A stretch of 64,000 nt of DNA, from contig NZ_CP089414.1 in assembly GCF_022394535.1 (NCBI RefSeq), positions 248,001 to 312,000 on the forward strand, written 5' to 3'. Positions 28,177 to 40,017 of this stretch are shown in pieces. The first letter of the stretch is position 1. Every line of letters starts with the position of its first letter. The DNA comes from Dyella terrae. GTDB taxonomy: Bacteria > Pseudomonadota > Gammaproteobacteria > Xanthomonadales > Rhodanobacteraceae. The notes beneath the pieces were generated by a model. It was not told where the DNA came from. It saw nothing but the letters and a program-made list of their open reading frames with translations, and made no database searches. Both the position numbers and the translations under genes were made by a program.

Positions 28177-28725
28177 ATGACGGATAGAAATTATCGTAAT
28201 ACAGAAAAAAAGTATCATGCAACAGCGTTACTCGTGGCGCGGGCGGCGCGTCGGCTGGCGATGGTGGCTTGGCTGGCTGCTTTAGCCTGCCTTGTGGTCA
28301 CTGCCGCGGGCATATGGGGCAATGACGGAATGCAAGGTGGCATGGCAGCGGTCTTGTCGACCGGCGGCTTGCCTCGTGGATGGGCTGCACTCATGGCGGC
28401 ACTGTTGGCGCTGGTGACATGTGCCGCGCTAGTCGAGTTAGCGCGCATGCTCGGTCGCGTTCACCCCGAGTCCTTATTTTCGAGCGCGGTGACGAAACAT
28501 TTCCGGCGTTTTGCGGGTTTGCTGATGATCGCCGCGGTACTTCGGGTGCTATTGCCGGCAGCCGCTTCGCTCTGGCTGGCCGCGCAATCCGGCGCACATT
28601 CGGCGAGTCTTGAATTCAGCGGCGATGACTTGCTGTCGATATTGCCTGTTGCAGTGTTCTTCTTCGTGGCGCGGCTGTTTGACCAGGCAGTGCAACTGGA
28701 AGATGACCAGCGCTCGATCGTGTGA
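28177..28725 (+). CDS. DUF2975-like four-helix membrane protein
   Basis: A 182-residue protein with four hydrophobic helices (about 26-47, 68-88, 110-135, 152-170), FSSAVTKHFRRFAGLLMIAAVLRVL and a C-terminal VARLFDQAVQLEDDQRSIV. This matches the DUF2975 pattern. Its gene is followed eight bases later by a small XRE regulator, the standard DUF2975-HTH arrangement. The first 15 codons come from an AT-rich stretch that resembles promoter DNA, and only 14 bp separates this ATG from the divergent protease ATG, so the true start may be further in. Confidence 0.8.
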   Translation: MTDRNYRNTEKKYHATALLVARAARRLAMVAWLAALACLVVTAAGIWGNDGMQGGMAAVLSTGGLPRGWAALMAALLALVTCAALVELARMLGRVHPESLFSSAVTKHFRRFAGLLMIAAVLRVLLPAAASLWLAAQSGAHSASLEFSGDDLLSILPVAVFFFVARLFDQAVQLEDDQRSIV

Positions 28726-28732
28726 GGTACCG

Positions 28733-28957
28733 ATGGCGATCGTGGTTCGACTCGACGTCATGCTGGCGATGCGCAAAGTGCGTTCGCGCGAACTTGCCGA
28801 GTTCGTCGGTATCACCGAATCCAATTTGTCTTTGCTCAAGTCAGGCCACGTGCGTGGCGTGCGTTTCGAAACGCTGAGCAAGATCTGCGAATTCCTCGCA
28901 TGCCAGCCCGGTGACCTGCTGGTCTATGTGCCGGACGAGGAAGACGAAGGGAGTTGA
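28733..28957 (+). CDS. Small XRE-family helix-turn-helix regulator
   Basis: A 74-residue Cro/CI-type DNA-binding protein (YozG-like): MAIVVRLDVMLAMRKVRSRELAEFVGITESNLSLLKSGHVRGVRF holds the helix-turn-helix, followed by LSKICEFLACQPGDLLVYVPDEED. SD gtgagg lies just before ATG 28733. It is co-transcribed with the DUF2975 membrane protein; in this two-gene unit the regulator is thought to control the pair. Confidence 0.9.
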   Translation: MAIVVRLDVMLAMRKVRSRELAEFVGITESNLSLLKSGHVRGVRFETLSKICEFLACQPGDLLVYVPDEEDEGS

Positions 28958-29001
28958 AGTGCGACCGCCGAATCCTTGCCTGTCGACAAGGATTCGTTGG
29001 C

Positions 29002-29349
29002 TCACAAGATAGACAGCACGGCTTCCGGTGGACGCCCCAAGGCGGCCTTGCCGTTCGACACCACGATAGGGCGTTCGATCAGGCGCGGGTGGCTCGCCAT
29101 CGCCGCGATCAGCGCGGTGTCGTCGAGCGACGGATCGTCGAGGCCGAGTTCGGTGTACTCGGCCTCGTTCTTGCGCATCAGTTCACGCGGCGTCATGCCG
29201 AGCATGTCGAGCAGCTGCGCGAGCTCGACAGTGCTGGGTGGCGTATCCAGATAGTTGACTACGTCGCACACAACGCCGCGTTCCTCCAGCAGCGCCAGTG
29301 TTGCGCGCGATTTGGAACAGCGGCTGTTGTGATAAATGCGGACGGTCAC
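29002..29349 (-). CDS. arsC: ArsC-family (YfgD-like) thioredoxin-fold protein
   Basis: A 115-residue ArsC/Spx-superfamily protein. The catalytic Cys11 is in IYHNSRCSKSRATLALLEE; other signatures are VNYLDTPPS, LLDMLGMTPRELMRKNEAEY and HPRLIERPIVVSNGKAALGRPPE, with the Arg of the RPI motif conserved. It uses a GTG start. No arsenic operon surrounds it, so it is probably the YfgD-type glutaredoxin-dependent reductase of uncertain substrate. Confidence 0.9.
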   Translation of the reverse strand: MTVRIYHNSRCSKSRATLALLEERGVVCDVVNYLDTPPSTVELAQLLDMLGMTPRELMRKNEAEYTELGLDDPSLDDTALIAAMASHPRLIERPIVVSNGKAALGRPPEAVLSIL

Positions 29350-29363
29350 GGTGTCTGATTCGT

Positions 29364-30851
29364 TCAGCGGTTACCCGAGCGGTTGCCGCCACGGCCACCG
29401 CCACCGCCACCTTGCGGACGACCACCACCCTGCGGACGGCCACCCGTACCGCCCTGCGGACGGCTACCGCCACGGCCTTGCGGACGACCGCCTTGACCAC
29501 CCTGGCTGGCACCCGGACGACCGCCGGGCTTGCCACCGCGGTTGCCACCGGCTCCACCACCAAAGCCGCCGTACGGACTGCCACTGCGTCCTTCCGCGCC
29601 GCCAGCGCGGTTACCGAATGGCTTACCGCCCGCTGCGCCGCCGCGGCTGCCCGTGCCCGCCGCCGCGCCGCGACGGTTACCCGCCGGGCCGCCACGACCG
29701 CCAGTGCCACCACCACCCTCGCGAGATTCACCAGCGAACCAGGTGCGAACCGACGGCAGCTCCTGGCCCGGGGCCACGCCACGACGGTTCTTGCGTTGCA
29801 TCCCGCCGCCGCCACCACGTTCCGGGCGAGCAACGTTGCCGTTCACTTCCTTGCCCGGGTGTCGACGCTGCTGCTTGCCGCGTGCGGGTTCTTCGCGAAT
29901 ACGGTCATAGGCGCGCAGCTCGCGCGCTTCGTCCTGGTAGCCGGCGCTATAGGAGCCGCTTGCGCCGCCTGCGGGACGGTACTCGGTGACATTGCGCGGC
30001 GCGCGGCGCTGGTGCAGCACCGGGCTCAGCGTGAGTACCGGCTGCGGTGCGCCGAGGCCGGTGGTCTTGCGCAGGTCCTTGACGATTTCTTCGCCCAGCG
30101 ACTCGCAGTCGCCACGACGCAGTGCGCGCGGCAGTTCAACGCTGCCGTAGCGGATACGCTTGAGGCGGCTCACCAGGAAGCCCTGAGAGTCCCACAGGCG
30201 ACGCACTTCGCGGTTGCGGCCTTCGCGGATAACTACGCGGAACCAACTATGGCTACCGCCGCGGCTGATAACGGCGATCTCGTCGAAGCGGGCGGGGCCG
30301 TCTTCCAGTTCCACGCCAGCCTTGAGCTTTTCGATCATCTCATCGGGCACTTCGCCGTGCACGCGACACAGGTATTCGCGCTCGAGCCCACTCTTGGGGT
30401 GCATCAGCGCGTTGGCGAGTTCGCCGTCAGTGGTGAGCAGCAGCAGGCCGGTGGTGTTGATATCAAGGCGACCCACGGCGACCCAGCGCGCACCCTTCAG
30501 GCGCGGCAGCTGTTCGAACACGGTGGGGCGACCTTCTGGATCTTCGCGAGTGGTCACCACGCCTTCCGGCTTGTGATAGACCAATACTTCGGTCTCATCG
30601 CGGTTATCGGTGGCAACGATGAACTGCTTGCCATCCAGCACGACGCGATCGCCCGCGTGCACGCTGGCGCCGATGGTGGCGGGCGAGCCATTGAGTTCCA
30701 CCTCACCGGCCTGGATGCGCTGTTCGAGCATGCGACGCGAGCCGAGGCCTGCGTTGGCGAGCACCTTGTGCAGGCGCTCCTCGATGGCGGGGGTGCTTTC
30801 GTCGCGCGGTGCGCGCTTGAGGGTCAAAACGGATTTCTGGGGCGCAGTCAT
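29364..30851 (-). CDS. rluB: 23S rRNA pseudouridine synthase RluB with long Gly/Arg-rich tail
   Basis: A 495-residue RsuA/RluB-family pseudouridine synthase. An N-terminal S4 domain spans about 22-70 (IEERLHKVLANAGLGSRRMLEQRIQ). The catalytic core is about 85-270 with Asp130 in VGRLDINTTGLLLLTTDGEL. It modifies 23S rRNA near U2605. The last ~220 residues are low complexity, rich in RGG, GGRPQG and GNR repeats, probably disordered and RNA-binding. The start codon overlaps the scpB stop (ATGA), completing the scpA-scpB-rluB operon common in proteobacteria. Confidence 0.95.
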   Translation of the reverse strand: MTAPQKSVLTLKRAPRDESTPAIEERLHKVLANAGLGSRRMLEQRIQAGEVELNGSPATIGASVHAGDRVVLDGKQFIVATDNRDETEVLVYHKPEGVVTTREDPEGRPTVFEQLPRLKGARWVAVGRLDINTTGLLLLTTDGELANALMHPKSGLEREYLCRVHGEVPDEMIEKLKAGVELEDGPARFDEIAVISRGGSHSWFRVVIREGRNREVRRLWDSQGFLVSRLKRIRYGSVELPRALRRGDCESLGEEIVKDLRKTTGLGAPQPVLTLSPVLHQRRAPRNVTEYRPAGGASGSYSAGYQDEARELRAYDRIREEPARGKQQRRHPGKEVNGNVARPERGGGGGMQRKNRRGVAPGQELPSVRTWFAGESREGGGGTGGRGGPAGNRRGAAAGTGSRGGAAGGKPFGNRAGGAEGRSGSPYGGFGGGAGGNRGGKPGGRPGASQGGQGGRPQGRGGSRPQGGTGGRPQGGGRPQGGGGGGRGGNRSGNR

Positions 30852-31729
30852 GCGCGGTACTCCTCGGTGTCTTGCGTGGCGTCGCCTTGGTCGGCGTCCG
30901 CGTGGGTCGCTGCCTCGTCGGCAGTGTCAGAAAGGACCTCGACGTGCATGGCAGCGTCGGGTTCGGTGGTAGCGACTTCTATCGCCTCGGGTGTTTCGTG
31001 ATGAGGTTCTTCGACGGCGTCGGAGGCTTCGCTCTCCGTTTCGCCGTTCACCGGGGCATCATTTCCGGTGGGTTCGGTGACGTCGGTTTCGGTTTCTTCG
31101 CCGGCAACCACCAGGATTTCGTCTTCTTCGTCCGGATCGATCGGCAGGTCACGCGCCACGCGGACAGGCAGCGGTTCCGGCGCAATGCTCATCTGCGGGT
31201 CTTCCATGTCGCGGATTTCCGACAGTGGCGGCAGTTCGTCCAGCGATTTCAGGTTGAAGTAGTCAAGGAAGGCGCGTGTGGTGCCAAACAGGGCGGGCTT
31301 GCCGGGCACGTCGCGGTAGCCCACCACGCGGATCCACTCGCGCTCTTCCATCGTCTTGATGATGTTGGAGGACACCACCACACCGCGGATCTGTTCGATT
31401 TCCGGCCGGGTAATTGGCTGCCGGTAGGCGATCAGGGCCAGTGTTTCCAAGAGGGCACGCGAGTAACGGCTGGGCCTCTCGGTCCACATCCGCGAAATCC
31501 ACGGATGCACATGCTGCTTCACCTGATAGCGGAAGCCCGAGCCCACCTCGCGCAGCTCAACGCCGCGGTGAGCGCAGTCTTCCGTCAGCGCTTCGAGGGT
31601 CTTGGCGATCTCTTCCCGACCGACCTCGTCCTCTTCGCCGAACAGTTCCAGCAGTTGAGGCACGGTCATCGGCTGGGTAGATGCCAGCAGCGCCGCCTCG
31701 ATGATGGGTTTGAGTTGTTCGATCTGCAT
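30848..31729 (-). CDS. scpB: Segregation and condensation protein B
   Basis: A 293-residue ScpB, the winged-helix kleisin-associated subunit of the SMC-ScpAB condensin. The N-terminal region up to about residue 185 is conserved: IIEAALLASTQPMTVPQLLELF, RYSRALLETLALIAYRQPITRPEIEQIRGV and a GRRDVPGKPALFGTT-like segment (RDVPGKPALFGTTRAFLDYF). The C-terminal ~100 residues are an acidic Glu/Thr/Asp-rich extension unlike the family core. It is preceded by scpA (49-bp gap) and overlaps rluB. Confidence 0.96.
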   Translation of the reverse strand: MQIEQLKPIIEAALLASTQPMTVPQLLELFGEEDEVGREEIAKTLEALTEDCAHRGVELREVGSGFRYQVKQHVHPWISRMWTERPSRYSRALLETLALIAYRQPITRPEIEQIRGVVVSSNIIKTMEEREWIRVVGYRDVPGKPALFGTTRAFLDYFNLKSLDELPPLSEIRDMEDPQMSIAPEPLPVRVARDLPIDPDEEDEILVVAGEETETDVTEPTGNDAPVNGETESEASDAVEEPHHETPEAIEVATTEPDAAMHVEVLSDTADEAATHADADQGDATQDTEEYRA

Positions 31730-31778
31730 AGCCTCGGATGGGATGCGATGCTTCGGTGAATAATTCAGGCCGGGCTGC

Positions 31779-32693
31779 TTATTCAGCAGCAGCGGCCCGC
31801 TCGTCGTCGGCGAACAAATCTTCCGCGCCTTCTTCGGCGCTCACGACCTTCGCCCTGACATAAATCGGTCCCAGTGGTTCTTCCTGCACAATCTCCACCA
31901 GCATTTCCTTGGCCAGCTCCAGCACGGACAGGAAGGTGACGACTACGCCCAGGCGGCCTTCGGTAATGTCAAACAGCGTCTCGAAGCGCTGGAAATTTCG
32001 ATCGCCGGTTAGTCGGCCCAGCAATTCGCCCATACGCTGTCGAACACTCAGCGCCTCACGCTTGATGGCGTGATGGCCAAACAATTCGGCGCGGCGCATG
32101 ACGTCCTTCAGCGCCAGCAGCAGCTCCTTCAGATCGAGCGGCGGCGGCAGCTTGATCACATTGCGCTCGCCCGTGTCCGCATGGGCGGGTGCGAAATCGC
32201 GCTCCATGCGGGGCAGGGCGTCGATATCCTCTGCTGCCCTCTTGAAGCGTTCGTACTCCTGCAGGCGTCGGATCAGTTCGGCGCGGGGGTCCTCTTCCAC
32301 GCCTTCCTCGGCTGGAGGCCGGGGCAACAGCAAGCGCGATTTGATCTCGCCGAGAATAGCCGCCATCAGCAGGTATTCGGCGGCCAGCTCCAGGCGCATT
32401 ACATCCCGCATCATCTCGATGTAGTCCATGTACTGCCGGGTGATCTCGGCGACAGGGATGTCCAGGATGTCCAGGTTTTGCCTGCGAATCAGGTACAGCA
32501 ACAGATCGAGCGGCCCTTCGAATGCTTCGAGGATGACCTCGAGTGCATCCGGCGGGATGTACAGGTCCTGCGGCATCTGCAACAGCGGCTCGCCGCGCAC
32601 GATGGCCAGCGGCATTTCCTGCTGTTGAGGTACCGACGCAAATGCGTCTTGCGGTGCGGGGACCGCCTGAGGCTCGATTGGCTCAGTGCTCAT
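31779..32693 (-). CDS. scpA: Segregation and condensation protein A
   Basis: A 304-residue ScpA kleisin. Conserved N-terminal block EGPLDLLLYLIRRQNLDILDIPVAEITRQYMDYI and the AAEYLLMAAILGEIKSRLLLP segment are followed by a central charged linker. The C-terminal winged helix is VTFLSVLELAKEMLVEIVQEEPLGPIYVR. It bridges SMC heads with ScpB in chromosome condensation. First gene of the scpA-scpB-rluB unit. Confidence 0.96.
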   Translation of the reverse strand: MSTEPIEPQAVPAPQDAFASVPQQQEMPLAIVRGEPLLQMPQDLYIPPDALEVILEAFEGPLDLLLYLIRRQNLDILDIPVAEITRQYMDYIEMMRDVMRLELAAEYLLMAAILGEIKSRLLLPRPPAEEGVEEDPRAELIRRLQEYERFKRAAEDIDALPRMERDFAPAHADTGERNVIKLPPPLDLKELLLALKDVMRRAELFGHHAIKREALSVRQRMGELLGRLTGDRNFQRFETLFDITEGRLGVVVTFLSVLELAKEMLVEIVQEEPLGPIYVRAKVVSAEEGAEDLFADDERAAAAE

Positions 32694-33161
32694 TAATGCA
32701 TGTCGTTGGGCCGTCCGCGACGGCTTGCTCTGCGTTTAACACGTTAGGAAACGGTTTATCCCACCGGCATTCGCTCGACGAATGTCCCGACCGGACCGTG
32801 GCCCACAGGCGCGATCCGTTAAAACTGACTTGCGCGATGCCTAGCCGGTGCGCATGACGTCACCGTCGCGGGCATGCATGATGAAATCGCGCGTCCGGCG
32901 TTTCGATCAGGCTGACCGTGAGCGACCCTTGAGCGTCTCTGGCGTGTCTGGACCACGACAATAGGCGCGAGCCATAACGTGACGAAACCCGCGTCACTGG
33001 CTTCTCAATCGGTCGGCTGAGTGCATCGGGACGGGTGCCGTAGCGGTCGATCTGGCCGATCGTGCGCGCACCCTTATAACCCTGGCGACTCCAAGATTAG
33101 CCGCTGAAGCCGGGCAAGTCCAGTACACCCGATGCGCGCGGCACGGCAAAATAGCTTCGAC
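32694..33161. other. Intergenic region between scpA and dinB
   Basis: 468 bp containing the divergent promoters. I see no convincing gene, and no LexA-type TTAGTA-N6-TACTAA box before dinB. Confidence 0.4.
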
Positions 33162-34337
33162 ATGCTGCCCGATGAACGCACCATCATCCACGTCGACATG
33201 GACGCATTCTACGCGTCCGTGGAGCAGCGTGACCGGCCCGAGCTGCGGGGGCTGCCGGTGATCGTGGCTGGTCTGGGGCCGCGCGGGGTGGTATCCACCT
33301 GCAGTTACGAGGCGCGGCGCTTCGGCGTGCGTTCGGCCATGCCTACGGCGCAGGCCCGCCGGCTCTGTCCCCATGGTGTCTACCTGTGGCCAGATCTGGC
33401 GCGCTATGAGGAGGTTTCCTGCCAAGTGTTCGAGGTTTTCCATGAGGTGACGCCCCTCGTCGAAGGGCTTTCGTTGGATGAGGCGTTCCTTGATGTCACC
33501 GCCAGCCAGCGCCTGCTGGGGTCCGTGGAAGCCATGGGGCTGAGGATCAAGGAGGCCATTCGCGAGCGCACCCAGCTCAATGCCTCGGTGGGCATGGGGC
33601 CCAATAAGCTGTTGGCGAAACTCGCCAGCGAGATATCCAAGCCGGACGGGTTCCGACGCATCGCCTCAGACCGCGCGGTGGCGGAACTGGCGCCCTTGCC
33701 GGTGGGCCGACTCTGGACCGTAGGAAAGGTGACAGAACAGGCTCTGCACCGACTGGGCATCCGGACCATGGGTGAATTGGCAGCAAGTGACACGGCGCGT
33801 CTGGCGAGTGCGCTAGGACGTCAGGCCGGCGCTCTGCAGGCGCTGGCCCGGGGCGAGGACAATCGCAGCGTCGAGCCCGAGCTGGCTGAACAATCCATCG
33901 GCGCGGAGCACACCTTCGACGTGGACTTAGCCGAACTGGCCATGGCTGAAGCATGGCTACTGAGGCATTGCGAGCGCATTGCCGCAAGGGCGCGCCAGCG
34001 GGGTTTGCAGGGCCGCACGGTGACGGTGAAGCTACGCGAGCCGCCCTTCGTGACGCATACCCGGCAGGCGCAACTGGCATCGCCAAGCGCGTCCGCAAGT
34101 GAACTCTATCGACTGGCACGGCGCTTGCTTAGTGCGTGGTGGGAGTCCCAACAGCGGCCACGTCTGCGCTTGTTGGGCGTCAATTTGTCGGGATTTGCGG
34201 TCGAGCCGCAACAGGATCTGTTCGATGCCGCGCCGGAACAGCGCGTCGCGGATCAGTTGCAGGATCGGATCAACTCGCGGTTTGGGACGGGGAGTCTGGT
34301 TCGCGCAGGTGTGTTGAAGACGCGACGGCCGGATTGA
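33162..34337 (+). CDS. dinB: DNA polymerase IV (Y family)
   Basis: A 391-residue Y-family translesion polymerase. Catalytic motifs: IIHVDMDAFYASVEQRD (Asp12 in motif I), SYEARRFGVRSAMPTAQARRLCP, and VEGLSLDEAFLDVT with the Asp-Glu pair. The helix-hairpin-helix thumb is VGRLWTVGKVTEQALHRLGIRTMGEL; the little-finger domain ends RLLGVNLSGFAVEPQQDLFD with a C-terminal QDLFD, a likely beta-clamp binding motif. ATG 33162 gives the family-typical N-terminus; ATG 33132 would add ten residues. Confidence 0.94.
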   Translation: MLPDERTIIHVDMDAFYASVEQRDRPELRGLPVIVAGLGPRGVVSTCSYEARRFGVRSAMPTAQARRLCPHGVYLWPDLARYEEVSCQVFEVFHEVTPLVEGLSLDEAFLDVTASQRLLGSVEAMGLRIKEAIRERTQLNASVGMGPNKLLAKLASEISKPDGFRRIASDRAVAELAPLPVGRLWTVGKVTEQALHRLGIRTMGELAASDTARLASALGRQAGALQALARGEDNRSVEPELAEQSIGAEHTFDVDLAELAMAEAWLLRHCERIAARARQRGLQGRTVTVKLREPPFVTHTRQAQLASPSASASELYRLARRLLSAWWESQQRPRLRLLGVNLSGFAVEPQQDLFDAAPEQRVADQLQDRINSRFGTGSLVRAGVLKTRRPD

Positions 34338-34435
34338 AGTTAGAAGGAGGCGCTCCACATCGGTCGATGAGGCAGTGTTCTTCAGGATGAAGCAGTCGGC
34401 GCCGGGTGGCGCGCGACGTGGGGAGAAAGAGCAGG

Positions 34436-34804
34436 ATGAGCAAGGCGGAAGACAAAGCCAGGAGCGGGGTCGACCCGGAGCAGCTGCGGCCCGCGCGCAT
34501 GCGAATCGAAACCACGGTGCTGATGAGCCGTGGCGACGAATCGCATCCTACGGAGCTGGTGGATATCTCCGCGACCGGCGTGTTGCTGCGCCGTCCGTTG
34601 GGCTGGCACGGCGAGCAGGGGCAGAGCTGGATCCTCGATATGATTTTCGGCCACGACTTGCATATCCATCTGGAAGCGCAGGTGGCGCGTATTTCCGAGC
34701 GGCATTTGGGGTTTGCCTACACGCGCATCCCTGAGGACAAGCAGGTGCCGTTATGGAATCTGCTGGGTGGCTATGCGGACATCCTGGAGATGTGGCACGA
34801 CTGA
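34436..34804 (+). CDS. PilZ-like domain protein
   Basis: A 122-residue single-domain protein: RPARMRIETTVLMSR, then LVDISATGVLLRRPLGW (the PilZ (D/N)xSxxG signature as DISATG), HIHLEAQVARISERHLGFAYTRI at the end of the barrel. The RxxxR motif is only partly preserved (RPARMR), so c-di-GMP binding is uncertain. The start ATG 34436 is preceded by agagcagg. It ends before a bidirectional terminator. Confidence 0.8.
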   Translation: MSKAEDKARSGVDPEQLRPARMRIETTVLMSRGDESHPTELVDISATGVLLRRPLGWHGEQGQSWILDMIFGHDLHIHLEAQVARISERHLGFAYTRIPEDKQVPLWNLLGGYADILEMWHD

Positions 34805-34850
34805 TCGCCGGTGATTCTCGTGGTTCCAGCGCGCTGCCAAGCCAGAAACG

Positions 34851-34876
34851 AAAACGCCCGCATTCGCGGGCGTTTT
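34851..34876. terminator. Bidirectional terminator between PilZ gene and fadD
   Basis: AAAACGCCCGC and GCGGGCGTTTT pair perfectly (11 bp) around ATTC, giving an A-tract and T-tract on either side, suited to both convergent genes. Confidence 0.88.
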
Positions 34877-34897
34877 CTTATTGGCAGATAGGCGGGA

Positions 34898-36577
34898 TCA
34901 GGCCGGTGTTTTCTTCTCGTCGCGCAGTTCGCGGCGAAGAATCTTGCCCACGTTGCTCTTGGGCAGCGAATCGCGGAACTCGATGATCTTCGGGCGCTTG
35001 TAGCCGGTGAGGTTGTCGTGGCAGAACTTCTTGAGTGCTTCCACGGTGAGGTTCGGGTCCTTGCGTACCACGAACAGCTTCACCACTTCGCCGGAGTGCT
35101 CGTCCGGCACGCCCACGGCTGCCACTTCGGCCACGCCAGGGTGCTGCATCACCACGTCTTCGACTTCGTTCGGATATACGTTGAAGCCAGACACGAGAAT
35201 CATGTCCTTCTTGCGGTCGACGATGTAGATGTAGCCGCTTTCGTCCATGCGGGCGATGTCGCCGGTATGCAGCCAGCCATCAGCGCCCAATACCTTGACG
35301 GTTTCGTCGGGGCGCTGCCAGTAGCCCTTCATCACCTGCGGGCCATGCACCATCAGTTCGCCCACCTGACCGATCGGCAGCGGCTGATTGTCTTCCGACC
35401 AGATCGCCACATCGGTGGAAGGAATCGGCAGGCCGATCGAGCCGTTGTAGTCCTTCAGATCCAGCGGATTGATGCACGCGGCGGGCGAGGTTTCGGTGAG
35501 GCCATAGGCTTCGGCCAGCGTGCAGCCGGTGACCTTCTTCCAGCGCTCCGCTACCGCGCGCTGCACGGCCATGCCGCCACCTAGGCTCAAGTGCAGCCGG
35601 GAAAAATCCAGCTCAGCGAACCCAGGGGTATTGAGCAGGCCATTGAACAACGTGTTGACGCCGGTAAGCGCAGTGAACTTCGACTTCTTCAGTTCCTTGA
35701 CGAAGCCGGGCATGTCGCGCGGGTTGGTGATCAGCCAGTTCAGGCCGCCCAGGCGCATGAACACCAAACCGTTCGCTGTCAGCGAGAAGATGTGATAGAG
35801 CGGCAGCGCGGTGATGATGATTTCTTCGCCGGGTTTGGCGTTCTTACCAATCCAGGCGCCGGCCTGCATCATGTTGGCAACCATGTTGCCGTGCGAGAGC
35901 ATCGCGCCCTTGGCGACGCCAGTGGTGCCGCCCGTGTACTGCAGGAACGCGAGGTCGTCGTGACCCAGTTCTACCTTCAGCAGCGGGTGAGGAGCGCCGC
36001 GCGACAGGGCGTCGGTGAAGCGCACGGCATGGGGCAGGCTATACGCGGGCACCATCTTCTTGACGTGCTTGAGCACGAAGTTGATCACCATGCCCTTGGC
36101 GCCCAGCAGGTCGCCAATGCCGGTGGTGATGATGTGCTCTACCTTGGTCTCGCCGATCACCTGCTGCAGCGTCGAGGCGAAGTTGTCCAGCACCACGATG
36201 GCCTTTGCGCCGGCATCCTCAAGCTGATGCCTGAGTTCGCGCGCGGTGTACATCGGGTTGGTGTTGACCACTACCAGGCCGGCGCGTAGCGCACCGAACA
36301 GGGCGATAGGGTATTGGAGCACGTTGGGCATCATGATCGCGATGCGATCGCCCTTGCTCAGCTTGAGCTCGCCGGTGAGGTAGCCGGCGAACTGGCGACT
36401 CAGCTCATCGATCTGGCCGTAGTTGAGCACCTTGCCGAAGCTGGCGAACGCGGGGCGCTGGCGGAAACGCTCGAAGGCTTCTTCCACCACCGCAGCCACC
36501 GACGCGTACTGGTTGACGTCGATCTGCGGAGGAACGCCTTCGGGGTAATGGGCCAGCCACGGACGTTCAATGCTCAT
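34898..36577 (-). CDS. fadD: Long-chain fatty-acid--CoA ligase
   Basis: A 559-residue ANL-superfamily acyl-CoA synthetase. The P-loop-like A3 motif is [21 protein letters not shown]5 is [17 protein letters not shown]7/A8 are [27 protein letters not shown], and the C-terminal Lys motif is [14 protein letters not shown]. The N-terminus [20 protein letters not shown] fits FadD. ATG 36577 is used; a longer frame upstream is non-conserved. It activates fatty acids for beta-oxidation at the inner membrane. Confidence 0.95.
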   Translation of the reverse strand: MSIERPWLAHYPEGVPPQIDVNQYASVAAVVEEAFERFRQRPAFASFGKVLNYGQIDELSRQFAGYLTGELKLSKGDRIAIMMPNVLQYPIALFGALRAGLVVVNTNPMYTARELRHQLEDAGAKAIVVLDNFASTLQQVIGETKVEHIITTGIGDLLGAKGMVINFVLKHVKKMVPAYSLPHAVRFTDALSRGAPHPLLKVELGHDDLAFLQYTGGTTGVAKGAMLSHGNMVANMMQAGAWIGKNAKPGEEIIITALPLYHIFSLTANGLVFMRLGGLNWLITNPRDMPGFVKELKKSKFTALTGVNTLFNGLLNTPGFAELDFSRLHLSLGGGMAVQRAVAERWKKVTGCTLAEAYGLTETSPAACINPLDLKDYNGSIGLPIPSTDVAIWSEDNQPLPIGQVGELMVHGPQVMKGYWQRPDETVKVLGADGWLHTGDIARMDESGYIYIVDRKKDMILVSGFNVYPNEVEDVVMQHPGVAEVAAVGVPDEHSGEVVKLFVVRKDPNLTVEALKKFCHDNLTGYKRPKIIEFRDSLPKSNVGKILRRELRDEKKTPA

Positions 36578-36695
36578 GTTGTATCCAACGCTCCTGTATG
36601 TGTCTGCCTGACGGCGACGTAGGGCAAGATAATGTCGCGGCATTGGAGCATACGCTCGCGTATAGCAGCAAGCCGCGCCGCAGCGAGAATTTCCC

Positions 36696-37142
36696 ATGCC
36701 TCGAGTACAAAAACTGTTTGTAAATCCGTTGTTTTGCCTGTTGCTGATGGCTGGCCTGTCGGCCTGCCATCACACGCCCGACGAAAGTCGGGTGCGACAG
36801 GGTATCGAAAAGGCCGAGCATGCTGCTGAGCAGGCGGATGCCTCGGCACTGGATGCCGTGCTGAGCGATGACTTCGACGGGAACCATGGGGAGATGGAAC
36901 GTCGCCAACTGCTTGGTCTGTTGCGCGCGACATCGTTTCGCGGCGAGACGATCCACGCGTTGACGGGCCCTATTGAGGTCGAACAGCACGGCGATCGCTA
37001 CGTGGCACGCTTCACCGTTACCTTGACGAGCGGAGGCAAACTGCTTCCCGCGCAGATCGGCATGTATCAAGTGGAGACGGCATGGCGGAAGGATGGAGGG
37101 GAGTGGCGTTGTTATTCGGCGACATGGACATCTGCGAGCTGA
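36696..37142 (+). CDS. Small lipoprotein, NTF2-like
   Basis: A 148-residue lipoprotein with signal peptide [14 protein letters not shown] (lipobox LSAC, Cys24). The mature part, [30 protein letters not shown] and [39 protein letters not shown], has the helix-plus-curved-sheet order of SnoaL/NTF2-like proteins (DUF4440-like). Function unknown. Divergent from fadD with a 118-bp gap. Confidence 0.78.
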   Translation: MPRVQKLFVNPLFCLLLMAGLSACHHTPDESRVRQGIEKAEHAAEQADASALDAVLSDDFDGNHGEMERRQLLGLLRATSFRGETIHALTGPIEVEQHGDRYVARFTVTLTSGGKLLPAQIGMYQVETAWRKDGGEWRCYSATWTSAS

Positions 37143-37162
37143 GGCTCCTGACCAGCGCAAAG

Positions 37163-37188
37163 AAAACGCCGCGCGTTGGCGGCGTTTT
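37163..37188. terminator. Bidirectional terminator between lipoprotein gene and acnA
   Basis: AAAACGCCGC and GCGGCGTTTT pair perfectly (10 bp) around a 6-nt loop between the two convergent stops. Confidence 0.85.
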
Positions 37189-37217
37189 CCTCTTGCTTAT
37201 TGGCGCTTACCTGACAC

Positions 37218-39968
<2,751 letters not shown>

Positions 39969-40017
39969 GGGGCTAACTCCTGTTGCGTGAGTCTGGCGAA
40001 CGCGCGAACGCGTAGCA

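Noticed and set aside
29298..31001. Plus-strand frame of about 567 codons opposite rluB/scpB
   Set aside because: Its Ala/Thr/Arg repeats are the reverse complement of the Gly/Arg-rich RluB tail; it has no ribosome site and no recognisable domain.
33162..33260. SOS box before dinB
   Set aside because: No TTAGTA-N6-TACTAA or CTG-N10-CAG site is visible close to the dinB start.
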